DNA of 64,000 nucleotides from JBCBSZ01 sp039818945 (GTDB lineage Bacteria; Actinomycetota; Acidimicrobiia; Acidimicrobiales; Poriferisodalaceae), in contig JBCBSZ010000017.1 of NCBI GenBank assembly GCA_039818945.1, forward strand, positions 13,969 through 77,968, read 5' to 3'. Shown here in pieces: positions 14,800 through 22,559 of the stretch. A model generated the notes under the pieces. That model did not search any database, had not been told where the DNA came from, and saw only the letters and a list, made by a program, of their open reading frames with translations. A program made the position numbers and the translations under genes. The first letter of the stretch is position 1, and the number at the start of each line of letters is the position of its first letter.

Positions 14800-16347
14800 G
14801 TGGACGTCCGAGGTCTCATGCGACAGTCGGCCCGCTTCAACCACCGCCGCACGGCGGTGGTCCACCGGGACCGCCGACTCACCTACGGCGAGGCGTGGCA
14901 ACGGGCGTGTCGTCTCGCGAACGGGCTGCTCGAGCTCGGCCTCGAACCCGGCGACCGCATCGGCGTGCTCGAGGACAACTCGATCGGCGCGCAGGACCTC
15001 TTCGCCGGCGCAGCCGTCGCAGGACTGGTGCGCGTGCCGCTCTACGCACGGAACGCACCATCCAGCCACCATCACATGCTCGAGCACACCGGCTGCAGGG
15101 CGCTGGTGGTCGGCGCCGAGCACGTCGGCGACGTCGAGGGCCTCCCCGAGCAGCTCCCCGACCTGGCCCACGTCATCGTGCGCGACGACTCCTACGAGAC
15201 CTGGCTCGCCGGTCGGTCCGACCAGGACCCCGACGTCCCCATCGATCCCGACGACTGGTACGTCATCCGCCACACCGGTGGCACCACCGGTCGCTCGAAG
15301 GGCGTCGCCTACACGCACCGCTCCTGGCTCGCGGCCGGGCGGGACTGGTTCTACAACTTCCCTCCCATGCAGGCCGGCGACGCCTGCCTGCACGTCGGGC
15401 CGATCTCCCACGGGTCGGGCTACCTCTACACGCCGACCTGGTTGTCCGGCGGGGTCAACGTGCTGCTCGACCGGTTCGATGTCGAGGAGACCCTCGACGT
15501 CATGGAGTCCGAGGCCATCGCCTACATGTTCATGGTGCCGGCGATGCTGAACGCCACGGCCCGCCACGCATCGGCCCGGTCGCGGGACTGGTCCCGGCTC
15601 GAGGTGATCCAGATCGGCGGCGCACCGATCGCCGACGACACCGCGCTCGTCGCCCGCGAGGTGTTCGGCGACGTGCTCTACCAGGGCTACGGCCAGACCG
15701 AGGCCCTCCCGGTCTGCATGATGGGCCCCGAGGAGTGGTTCAGCGAGGTCGAGGGCTCCTCCCCACTCCGCTCGGCGGGTCGGGCGCTGCCCTTCGCGTA
15801 CCTCCAGATCCGGGATCCTGACGACCCGTCCAGGGAGCTCCCCATCGGTGAGGAGGGCGAGATCGCGATCCGCTGCGACGGCCAGATGCTCGGTTTCTGG
15901 GAGAACGACGAGGCGACCGCCGAGCGCATGACCGACGACGGGTTCGTGCTCACCGGCGACATCGGCCGGCTCGACGAGAACGCCTACCTCTACGTGCTCG
16001 ACCGCAAGGACGACATGATCATCTCCGGCGGCTACAACATCTGGCCCGCCGAGCTCGAGAACGTCTTGCTGTCCCACCCCGATGTGGTGGAAGCGGCCGT
16101 CTTCGCTGTACCCGACGACCGCTGGGGAGAGACGCCACTCGCCCTCTGCGTCGTCGCCGAGGGTGCCGAGGTCGACGAGGCCGAGCTCGTCACGCTCTGC
16201 GCTGACCAGCTCGGCTCCTACAAGAAGCCGTCACGCGTCGAACTGCGATCCGAGCCGCTCCCGAAGAGCCCGGTCGGGAAGCTGCAGCGCAAGGTCCTCC
16301 GCGAGCCGTACTGGCCCCAGGACGGCCGGCGCGTCGCCGGCAACTGA
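14800..16347 (+). CDS. Acyl-CoA synthetase (AMP-binding, fatty-acid-CoA ligase family)
   Basis: 515 residues from GTG 14800. ATP-binding A3 motif HTGGTTGRSKG (158-168), A5 YQGYGQTE, A7/A8 LTGDIGRLDE and DRKDDMIISGGYNIWPAELE, and the catalytic A10 lysine K494 (PVGKLQ). It would activate a carboxylic acid to its CoA thioester through an acyl-AMP, feeding the thiolase encoded across the regulator. GTG 14800 is chosen because AGGAG lies just upstream and the operator sits before it; ATG 14818 is an alternative. Its neighbours suggest a long or cyclic carboxylate substrate. Confidence 0.92.
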   Translation: MDVRGLMRQSARFNHRRTAVVHRDRRLTYGEAWQRACRLANGLLELGLEPGDRIGVLEDNSIGAQDLFAGAAVAGLVRVPLYARNAPSSHHHMLEHTGCRALVVGAEHVGDVEGLPEQLPDLAHVIVRDDSYETWLAGRSDQDPDVPIDPDDWYVIRHTGGTTGRSKGVAYTHRSWLAAGRDWFYNFPPMQAGDACLHVGPISHGSGYLYTPTWLSGGVNVLLDRFDVEETLDVMESEAIAYMFMVPAMLNATARHASARSRDWSRLEVIQIGGAPIADDTALVAREVFGDVLYQGYGQTEALPVCMMGPEEWFSEVEGSSPLRSAGRALPFAYLQIRDPDDPSRELPIGEEGEIAIRCDGQMLGFWENDEATAERMTDDGFVLTGDIGRLDENAYLYVLDRKDDMIISGGYNIWPAELENVLLSHPDVVEAAVFAVPDDRWGETPLALCVVAEGAEVDEAELVTLCADQLGSYKKPSRVELRSEPLPKSPVGKLQRKVLREPYWPQDGRRVAGN

Positions 16348-16360
16348 GCCGCTCGGGATA

Positions 16361-16384
16361 ACCCAACGACCGTTCTGCTACGTT
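16361..16384 (+). promoter_or_regulatory. Orphan promoter with TetR operator C
   Basis: ACCCAACGACCGTT (perfect AACGNNCGTT at 16365-16374) followed by TGCTACGTT (-10 at 16379-16384) repeats the thiolase promoter almost exactly, but it points into the 178-bp gap between convergent genes. A GTG at 16395 opens a frame that soon runs antisense into the alcohol dehydrogenase gene. I see no convincing protein. The rest of the gap (16348-16525) holds no other recognisable feature. Confidence 0.5.
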
Positions 16385-16525
16385 CCAGACGAGCGTGGTG
16401 GCACAACTTCGTCGTCCACCGACGCCGATCGGGGGAGCGCTGGGAGGCCGTTCGGAGGGGGGACGGCCTCCCAGGCTTCTCGGCCACCGAGACCGACCGG
16501 GCGCTCGGCTCACGCCGGAGACGGC

Positions 16526-17611
16526 TCAGAAATCGATGACGCTGCGGGCGGCCTTGCCCTCCGCCATGAGCTCGAAGCCCTCGTTGACCTGCTCCAGCGA
16601 GAGGTGGTGGCTCACCATCTCGTCGAGCCGGAGCCGGCCGTCGAGGTACATGTCGACGAAGCGGGGCAGGTCGGTCGGGAAGTTCACCGATCCCATGTAG
16701 CTGCCCATCAACGTCTTCTCCTGCAGGGTCACGTCCAGGCCGCTGACCGAGACCTCGGCCCCGGCGGGCACGACACCGACCATCACGGCGGTGCCGCCGC
16801 GCCCGATCATCTTGAAGGCCTGCTCGGCCGTCGCCGTCAGGCCGATCGCCTCGAAGGCGATGTCGACGCCGCCCTTCGACAGCTCCTGGACGGCCGCGAC
16901 CGGGTCGCCGTCGCCGGCGTTCACCGCGTCGGTGCCGCCGAGCTGCAGCGCGAGGTCGAGCTTCGACTGGACGACGTCGACGACGATGATCCGGTTGGCG
17001 CCGGCGATGCGAGCACCCTGGATGACCGACAGCCCGACGCCGCCCGCGCCGATCACGGCCACGGTGTCACCGGGCCGCACGCCGGGACGGTTGAAGGCCG
17101 CGCCCAGGCCGGTCGAGACGCCGCAGCCGATGAGCGCGGCCTTGTCGAGCGGCATGTCCTCCCTGATCTTCACCACGGCGTGCTCGTGGACGAGCATCCG
17201 CTCGGCGAAGGAGCCGAGCCGGGCGAAGGGCGTGACGACGGTGCCGTCCCGGGACAGGCGGGGCTCGTCGTCGCGGGCCCGCTCGAGCGTCCGGACGTTC
17301 TCGCAGATCGTCGGTCGGCCGTCGAGGCAGAACCGGCACCGACCGCAGTAGAGCGCGAGGTAGGTGATCACGTGGTCGCCCGGCGCGCACGAGGTGACGT
17401 CGGGTCCGACCTCCTCGACGACGCCGGCCGACTCGTGCCCCATCAGCACCGGCATCGGGTACGGCAGGTCGCCCTTCATGACGTGTAGGTCCGAGTGACA
17501 CAGCCCGGCGTGCACGGTGCGGAGCAGGACCTCCTTGCCCTTCGGTGACGAGATCTCGACGTCGGCGATCACGAGCTCGCCCGGCCCGTCGGTCAACAGC
17601 GCAGCCTTCAT
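16526..17611 (-). CDS. Zinc-dependent medium-chain alcohol dehydrogenase
   Basis: 361 residues. Catalytic zinc ligands C38 (GLCHSDLH) and H59 with E60 (GHESAG); structural zinc cysteines C89, C92, C95 and C103; Rossmann GAGGVGLSVIQGA. This matches class III/NDMA-type MDR alcohol dehydrogenases of actinobacteria, some of which use mycothiol-linked formaldehyde; the true substrate is not readable. Start ATG 17611 is preceded by a purine-rich GGAGAGGGGAG site; the longer ORF is not conserved. It is divergent from the acyl-CoA dehydrogenase, and its 3' end faces the orphan promoter at 16361. Confidence 0.92.
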   Translation of the reverse strand: MKAALLTDGPGELVIADVEISSPKGKEVLLRTVHAGLCHSDLHVMKGDLPYPMPVLMGHESAGVVEEVGPDVTSCAPGDHVITYLALYCGRCRFCLDGRPTICENVRTLERARDDEPRLSRDGTVVTPFARLGSFAERMLVHEHAVVKIREDMPLDKAALIGCGVSTGLGAAFNRPGVRPGDTVAVIGAGGVGLSVIQGARIAGANRIIVVDVVQSKLDLALQLGGTDAVNAGDGDPVAAVQELSKGGVDIAFEAIGLTATAEQAFKMIGRGGTAVMVGVVPAGAEVSVSGLDVTLQEKTLMGSYMGSVNFPTDLPRFVDMYLDGRLRLDEMVSHHLSLEQVNEGFELMAEGKAARSVIDF

Positions 17612-17722
17612 GGCGCTCCCCTCTCCTCCGCGGTCGGCGCATCGTACGCCGGGTGAGGCGTTGGGAGCCTGCCCGACGTGGTCGGTAGGTTGGCCCGGCC
17701 GACACACCGAGGGGGATCAGCC

Positions 17723-19033
17723 GTGGCGTGGGACTTCCAGACCGAGCCCGAGTTCGAGGAGCACCTGCAGTGGATGCGGCAGGTCGTCGACGAGGAGATC
17801 ATCCCGCTCGAGGGCCTCCCCAAGGCGGTGCGCCACGACCGCGACACGATGAACCGCATCACGGCGCCGCTCAAGCAGCAGGTGAAGGAGCGAGGCCTGT
17901 GGGCCGCCCATCTCCCGCCCGAGCTCGGCGGCGGCGGCTTCGGTCAGGTGAAGCTCGGCCTGATGCACGAGATCCTCGGTCGCACGGCGTTCGGCCCGTC
18001 GATCTTCGGCAACAACGCCCCCGACTCGGGCAACGCCGAGCTGTTGTCGCTCGGCGGAACCGACGAGCAGAAGCGGCGCTGGATGGAGCCGCTGCTCGCC
18101 GGTGAGCTGCGCAGCGCGTTCTCCATGACCGAGCCCCACACCGCCGGCGCCGACCCCAAGCTCCTGAAGACCCAGGCCGTCCGCGACGGTGACGAGTGGG
18201 TCATCCGGGGCCACAAGTGGTTCACGTCGAACGGCTCGTCGGCCGACTTCCTCATCACCATGGCCGTCACGAACCCCGACGTGCACCCGTACCAGGGCTC
18301 GTCGATGTTCATCGTCCCCACCGACACGCCGGGCCTGAACATCCTCCGGGACGTGCCGGTCATGTCGCACCCCGACCACGTGACCGGTGAACCGGGCGGT
18401 CACTCCGAGATCATCTACGACGACGTGCGACTCCCCTTCGACGCCGTCGTCGGCGGCGAGGACGGGATCGGTCAGGGCTTCGTGCTCGCCCAGAAGCGGC
18501 TCGGACCGGGCCGCATCCACCATGCGATGCGCTGGCTCGGGCAATCCCAACGGGCGTTCGACATGCTGTGCGAGCGGGCCCTGACGCGCTACGCCCACGG
18601 CTCGATCCTCGCCGACAAGCAGATGGTGCAGGACTGGATCGCCGAGTCCTACGCCGAGATGCAGGCCGCTCGGCTGCTCACCCTGCAGGCGGCGTGGAAG
18701 ATGGACCAGGTCGGCGCGCAGGAGAGCCGGGTCGAGATCGCGATCATCAAGTTCTGGGGGGCCAAGGCCCTCTACAACGTGATCGACCGGGCGATCCAGG
18801 TCCACGGCTCGCTCGGCTACACGACCGACCTGCCGCTCGAGTCGATGTACCGGGCGGCGAGGGCGGCCCGGATCTACGACGGACCGGACGAGGTGCACAA
18901 GGTGACGGTCGCCCGGAAGGTGCTGGCCAACTACGAGCCCAGCGAGATCCCGAGCGAACACGTCCCGACCCGTGAGGCGCTCGCCCGCGAGAAGTTCGCC
19001 GACTACCTCGACGTCGCGGCGGTGAACTCGTGA
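17723..19033 (+). CDS. Acyl-CoA dehydrogenase
   Basis: 436 residues. ACAD fold: N-terminal helical domain, then SMTEPHTAGADPKLLKTQAV and HKWFTSNGSSADF (FAD/substrate middle domain), and C-terminal AIQVHGSLGYTTDLPLESMY with RAARAARIYDGPDEVHKVTV. It catalyses alpha,beta-dehydrogenation of an acyl-CoA, passing electrons to ETF. Closest in pattern to the ACAD10/11-like or medium/long-chain groups. Start GTG 17723 follows GAGGGGGA. The next gene begins within its stop (GTGA), so a nitronate-monooxygenase-like flavoprotein is co-translated. Confidence 0.93.
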   Translation: MAWDFQTEPEFEEHLQWMRQVVDEEIIPLEGLPKAVRHDRDTMNRITAPLKQQVKERGLWAAHLPPELGGGGFGQVKLGLMHEILGRTAFGPSIFGNNAPDSGNAELLSLGGTDEQKRRWMEPLLAGELRSAFSMTEPHTAGADPKLLKTQAVRDGDEWVIRGHKWFTSNGSSADFLITMAVTNPDVHPYQGSSMFIVPTDTPGLNILRDVPVMSHPDHVTGEPGGHSEIIYDDVRLPFDAVVGGEDGIGQGFVLAQKRLGPGRIHHAMRWLGQSQRAFDMLCERALTRYAHGSILADKQMVQDWIAESYAEMQAARLLTLQAAWKMDQVGAQESRVEIAIIKFWGAKALYNVIDRAIQVHGSLGYTTDLPLESMYRAARAARIYDGPDEVHKVTVARKVLANYEPSEIPSEHVPTREALAREKFADYLDVAAVNS

Positions 19034-19974
19034 CGGCCGCCCCCGTGACCTTCGACAACCGGGTCACCCGGATGCTCGGTGTCGACATCCCGATCGTCCA
19101 GGCACCGATGGGCTGGATCGCTCGTTCCCAGCTCGCATCGGCGGTGTCCGCGACGGGAGCGATGGGGATCATCGAGACCTCCTCGGGTGAGCTCGACGCC
19201 GTGAAGGCCGAGATCCAGAAGATGAAGGAGCTGACCGACCGGCCCTTCGGCGTCAACATCGCCCAGGCGTTCGTGCGCGACCCCGACATCGTGAGCTTCG
19301 TCGCCGAGCAGGGCGTCCAGTTCGTCACCACCTCGGCCGGCTCACCGATGAAGTACACCGCGGCGCTGAAGGAAGCGGGCCTCACCGTCTTCCACGTCGT
19401 ACCCAACCTCGCCGGCGCGCTGAAGGCGGTCGACGCCGGCGTCGACGGCCTCATCGTCGAGGGCGGGGAGGGCGGCGGCTTCAAGAACCCCGACGACGTC
19501 TCGACGATGGTGCTCCTGCCACTCGTGCGGTCGAAGGTCGACGTGCCGATCATCGCCGCCGGTGGCATCACCGACGGCCCCACGATGGCCGCCGCGTTCG
19601 CGCTCGGCGCCGAGGGCGTGCAGATGGGCACCCGGATGGTGTCGGCCGCCGAGTCGCCGGTGCACCAGAACTGGAAGCAGGCGATCATCGACGCCCGCGA
19701 GACCGACACGGTCTTCCTCAACCGCTTCATCGGACCGGGCCTCCGGGCGCTGCGCACCGAGAAGACCGAGCGGCTGCAGCGCGAGCCCGAGACGAACGCG
19801 ATGGCCGAGTTCGGCTCGGCGCTCGACCTCTACTTCGGCGGCGACATGGAGGCGTCGATCGCCCTCAGCGGCCAGGTCGCCGGCCGCATCGAGGAGGTCC
19901 GTCCGGTGGCCGACATCATCGCCGACACCGTCGCCGGCTACGCGGCGACGATCGAGCGACTCGCGGCGGGGTAG
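19030..19974 (+). CDS. Nitronate monooxygenase (2-nitropropane dioxygenase-like) flavoprotein
   Basis: 314 residues. FMN TIM-barrel family: IPIVQAPMGWIA at the start, IIAAGGITDGPTMAAAFALG and GVQMGTRMV for phosphate binding. Characterised members oxidise alkyl nitronates; in actinobacterial acyl-CoA clusters many homologues have unknown substrates and some act as enoyl reductases. GTG 19030 overlaps the ACAD stop by 4 nt, so the product probably acts on the same acyl chain. No catalytic base can be assigned with certainty. Confidence 0.85.
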   Translation: MTAAPVTFDNRVTRMLGVDIPIVQAPMGWIARSQLASAVSATGAMGIIETSSGELDAVKAEIQKMKELTDRPFGVNIAQAFVRDPDIVSFVAEQGVQFVTTSAGSPMKYTAALKEAGLTVFHVVPNLAGALKAVDAGVDGLIVEGGEGGGFKNPDDVSTMVLLPLVRSKVDVPIIAAGGITDGPTMAAAFALGAEGVQMGTRMVSAAESPVHQNWKQAIIDARETDTVFLNRFIGPGLRALRTEKTERLQREPETNAMAEFGSALDLYFGGDMEASIALSGQVAGRIEEVRPVADIIADTVAGYAATIERLAAG

Positions 19975-20022
19975 CTCAGCGGTCGGACATGGCGCCGAGC
20001 GCGGCGCAGATCAGCTCGCCGC

Positions 20023-20655
20023 TCAGCCGCCCTGGACGAAGGGCTCCTGAGCACGCACGATCACCCGGCCGGCGAAGTCGGCGTCGACGTCCGCGACCGA
20101 GTCCTCCACCTCGGAGAGGAACGCGTCGTCCACCGCCTGGTCGGGCAGGGTCGGCACCCAGACCGTGACGTCGCCGAACTGGTCGCTCGACAGCGACATC
20201 GTCACGTCGATCGGGATGGCGGCGTAGAGCCGCTGCTTCGTCCGCTCCACCTCGGGGCGCGCCGCACGCGCCACCTCGAACCCCCGGAGCTCCCAGGCGG
20301 GAGCGGCCCGCTCCCCGATCTCGGCCGCGAGCTCCCGCTCCTCGGCGGTCAGCTCGGTGGCGTGGATCACGAAGCCGCGTTGATCCGGCGTCACGACGAG
20401 CTGCGAGAAGCTGCAGGGCAGGGCCTGCACGAGCTCGGCCTCCACGAGGTCGAGACCGCTCAGCTGCTGCAGCATCGTGGCCGCCGTGCCGCCGCCGGTC
20501 ACCGCCACCGGCGTCGGAAGCGGTAACCCGATGACCGGGCAGTCCTGGGTCGATGCCGTCGAGTCGGTGGATGGCGACGGCTCCGAGCCGCACCCGCCCA
20601 GCGCGAGCAGCCCGATCGCGCCCACCACGGCCCACCAACTCCTCCATCCACCCAC
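20023..20655 (-). CDS. Predicted lipoprotein of unknown function
   Basis: 210 residues. A signal peptide with lipobox LALGGC (cysteine at 22) is followed by a Ser/Thr-rich linker (SEPSPSTDSTAST), so the protein should be lipid-anchored on the outer face of the membrane. The ~165-residue mature domain is acidic with two further cysteines (QDCP, LPCSF), possibly a disulfide. No family recognised. Start GTG 20655 is supported by TACGCT 7 nt upstream. Divergent from the desaturase gene. Confidence 0.75.
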   Translation of the reverse strand: MGGWRSWWAVVGAIGLLALGGCGSEPSPSTDSTASTQDCPVIGLPLPTPVAVTGGGTAATMLQQLSGLDLVEAELVQALPCSFSQLVVTPDQRGFVIHATELTAEERELAAEIGERAAPAWELRGFEVARAARPEVERTKQRLYAAIPIDVTMSLSSDQFGDVTVWVPTLPDQAVDDAFLSEVEDSVADVDADFAGRVIVRAQEPFVQGG

Positions 20656-20662
20656 CGCAGCG

Positions 20663-20668
20663 AGCGTA
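20663..20668 (-). promoter_or_regulatory. Predicted leaderless -10 element of the lipoprotein gene
   Basis: TACGCT on the minus strand, 7 nt before GTG 20655. Confidence 0.5.
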
Positions 20669-20735
20669 CGGGTCCTCGGATCGCAGCGAGCGTCGCCCCG
20701 GTCATCTCAGTCTGGCGTCGCGCGCCGAACCGACG

Positions 20736-20741
20736 TAACAT
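20736..20741 (+). promoter_or_regulatory. Predicted leaderless -10 element of the desaturase gene
   Basis: TAACAT, 6 nt before ATG 20748. Confidence 0.5.
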
Positions 20742-20747
20742 GCGACC

Positions 20748-21737
20748 ATGGCCACGACGATCGAGGACTGGGACGAGCAGATCGCGCCGATCACCGGTGC
20801 CCTGGCGCCCGACGACCTCACGCCCTTCGAGGGTGTGCCCGACCTCCTGCGCCCCGACGGCCGGCCCGCTCCCCCGCTGCGAGCCGAGCTGCGCGACGTC
20901 GCGAGCTGGCGCAACGCCTGGACCGTCGCGAGCGTCTACCTGCTCATCGTCGCCAACGCCGCCGCCGCGCTGTGGATCGACTCGCTGCTCTGGTGGCCCG
21001 TCGCCGTGCTGATCGCCGGGACGCTCTTCGGGCGGATCTACATCCTCCACCACGAGGCAGCCCACGCGATGCTGTTCCGCAACCGGGCGGTGAACGACTT
21101 CACGATGCGGTGGGTCCTCGATCTGCCGGCCTTCGGATCCGGCGAGGACACCTACCGCCGGGTGCACGCGGCGCACCACCGCGACGAGTTCGGCCCCCGC
21201 GAACCCGACCTCGGGCTCTACGCCCGCTACCCCATCACCCGGGCCTCGATGCGCCGCAAGCTCGTGCGCGACGGCACCGGTCAGTCGGCCTGGAAGCTCC
21301 TCAAGGGACCGCTGCTCGGGATCTTCTCGTCCGGTCGGCGGGCTCGCAGCGCCCGGTTCCTCGCCGGCCAGGCGGCCGTCTTCACGCTGTTCTGGGCGGT
21401 GTCGGGGCAGTGGTGGCTCTACCTCGTCCTCTGGTTGCTGCCCAACATCACGGTCTGGCGGGTCATCAACCGGCTCCGGGCGATCGCCGAGCACGCCGGC
21501 ATGACACGCTCCGACGACCGTCGCCGCACGACCCATCACGTGCGTCAGGGATGGCTGGCCCGGGCCACGATCGTGCCGTTCCACACCGGTTGGCACCTCG
21601 CCCACCACGTCGACGCCGGGATCCCGTGGCGGAACCTCCCCCGGCTCCACGACGAGCTCGAGGCCGCCGGCTACCTCGACGGCGTCACGGTCTGGCCGAA
21701 CTACCGGTCGCTGTGGCGGGCCCTCGCCCAGGGGTGA
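20748..21737 (+). CDS. Membrane fatty-acid desaturase/hydroxylase family protein
   Basis: 329 residues. Three histidine boxes for a di-iron site: HHEAAH (101-106), HAAHH (140-144) and HLAHH (283-287). Hydrophobic segments lie around 59-100 and 205-235, fitting an integral membrane enzyme with a cytoplasmic active site. Expected role: O2-dependent desaturation or hydroxylation of an acyl chain or carotenoid-like lipid. The following PaaX-like regulator starts in its stop codon (GTGA), so the enzyme and regulator share a transcript. Confidence 0.88.
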   Translation: MATTIEDWDEQIAPITGALAPDDLTPFEGVPDLLRPDGRPAPPLRAELRDVASWRNAWTVASVYLLIVANAAAALWIDSLLWWPVAVLIAGTLFGRIYILHHEAAHAMLFRNRAVNDFTMRWVLDLPAFGSGEDTYRRVHAAHHRDEFGPREPDLGLYARYPITRASMRRKLVRDGTGQSAWKLLKGPLLGIFSSGRRARSARFLAGQAAVFTLFWAVSGQWWLYLVLWLLPNITVWRVINRLRAIAEHAGMTRSDDRRRTTHHVRQGWLARATIVPFHTGWHLAHHVDAGIPWRNLPRLHDELEAAGYLDGVTVWPNYRSLWRALAQG

Positions 21738-22495
21738 GCGGCCCCTCCCAGACGGCGCTCTCGACCCGCTCGGTCCTGCTCTCGGGGCTCCTCGGCACCG
21801 AACCTCCTCGCCTCCCGGTCTCGCGGCTGATCCGCCTCGCCGCCCTCTTCGGCTCGTCCGACGGCGCGGTCCGCACGGCGCTGTCGCGCCTGGTGGCCGC
21901 GGGCGAGCTCGAGGCCGACGACGGCTGGTACGAGCTGTCGCCCCGACTCGTCGCCCGGCAGGAGCGCCAGGACAGGAGCCGACGGCTCGAACGCCGACCG
22001 TGGGACGGTTCCTGGCGGCTGCTGATCGTCCGCGACGGCCGACGCGAGCGAGCGGACCGCGACGCCCTGCGCCGGGCTCTGACCGCCCATCGTCATGGGG
22101 AGCTGCGCGAGGGCGTGTGGGGACGACCGGACAACCTCGTCGCCGAGGACCCGCCAGAGGCGCTGGGCCAGTGCGAGCTCCTCGTCGGGGCCCGCCCCGA
22201 GGACCCGGTCGCCCTGGCCACCGGCCTCTGGGACCTCGCGGGTTGGACGGCAGGGGCCGACGAGCTCCGCGAGCAGCTCGCGCCGCTGCACGAGCGGATC
22301 GTCGCCGGCGACGAACAGGCGCTGCGGCCCGGTTTCGAGCTGGCCGCAGCCGTGCTCCGCCACCTCCTCGACGACCCCGCCCTCCCCACGGAGCTGCACG
22401 ACGATCGCGGGGCAGCCGAGCTGCTGCGCGAGGACTACGACGCCTACGACCGGGCGTTCCGGGCCCTGCTGCTCGACTGGCTCAGCGGGGGTTGA
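21734..22495 (+). CDS. PaaX-like transcriptional regulator
   Basis: 253 residues from GTG 21734. The N-terminal winged-helix segment (PVSRLIRLAALFGSSDGAVR then TALSRLVAAGELEADDGWYEL) matches the PaaX family, as does RPWDGSWRLLIV. Classical PaaX represses phenylacetate catabolism and responds to phenylacetyl-CoA; no paa gene is in the window. The GTGA overlap with the desaturase gene suggests control of that lipid-modifying step instead, by inference. The C-terminal third (about 170-253) is alpha-helical and Leu/Ala/Asp rich. Confidence 0.82.
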   Translation: MSGPSQTALSTRSVLLSGLLGTEPPRLPVSRLIRLAALFGSSDGAVRTALSRLVAAGELEADDGWYELSPRLVARQERQDRSRRLERRPWDGSWRLLIVRDGRRERADRDALRRALTAHRHGELREGVWGRPDNLVAEDPPEALGQCELLVGARPEDPVALATGLWDLAGWTAGADELREQLAPLHERIVAGDEQALRPGFELAAAVLRHLLDDPALPTELHDDRGAAELLREDYDAYDRAFRALLLDWLSGG

Positions 22496-22546
22496 ACGAG
22501 GGCGAAAGGTTGGTCGTTCACCGACCGGACCGGCGGCTCGCGCCGC

Positions 22547-22552
22547 TACCGT
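22547..22552 (+). promoter_or_regulatory. Predicted leaderless -10 element of the PEP carboxylase gene
   Basis: TACCGT, 7 nt before GTG 22560. Upstream, GGTCGTTCACCGACC (22512-22526) has inverted GGTCG/CGACC half-sites that could bind a regulator. Confidence 0.45.
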
Positions 22553-22559
22553 CGCGCCC

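Noticed and set aside
16395..16700. Plus-strand ORF after the orphan promoter as a protein gene
   Set aside because: Most of it is antisense to the alcohol dehydrogenase and its composition is that of a shadow frame; no homology is apparent.
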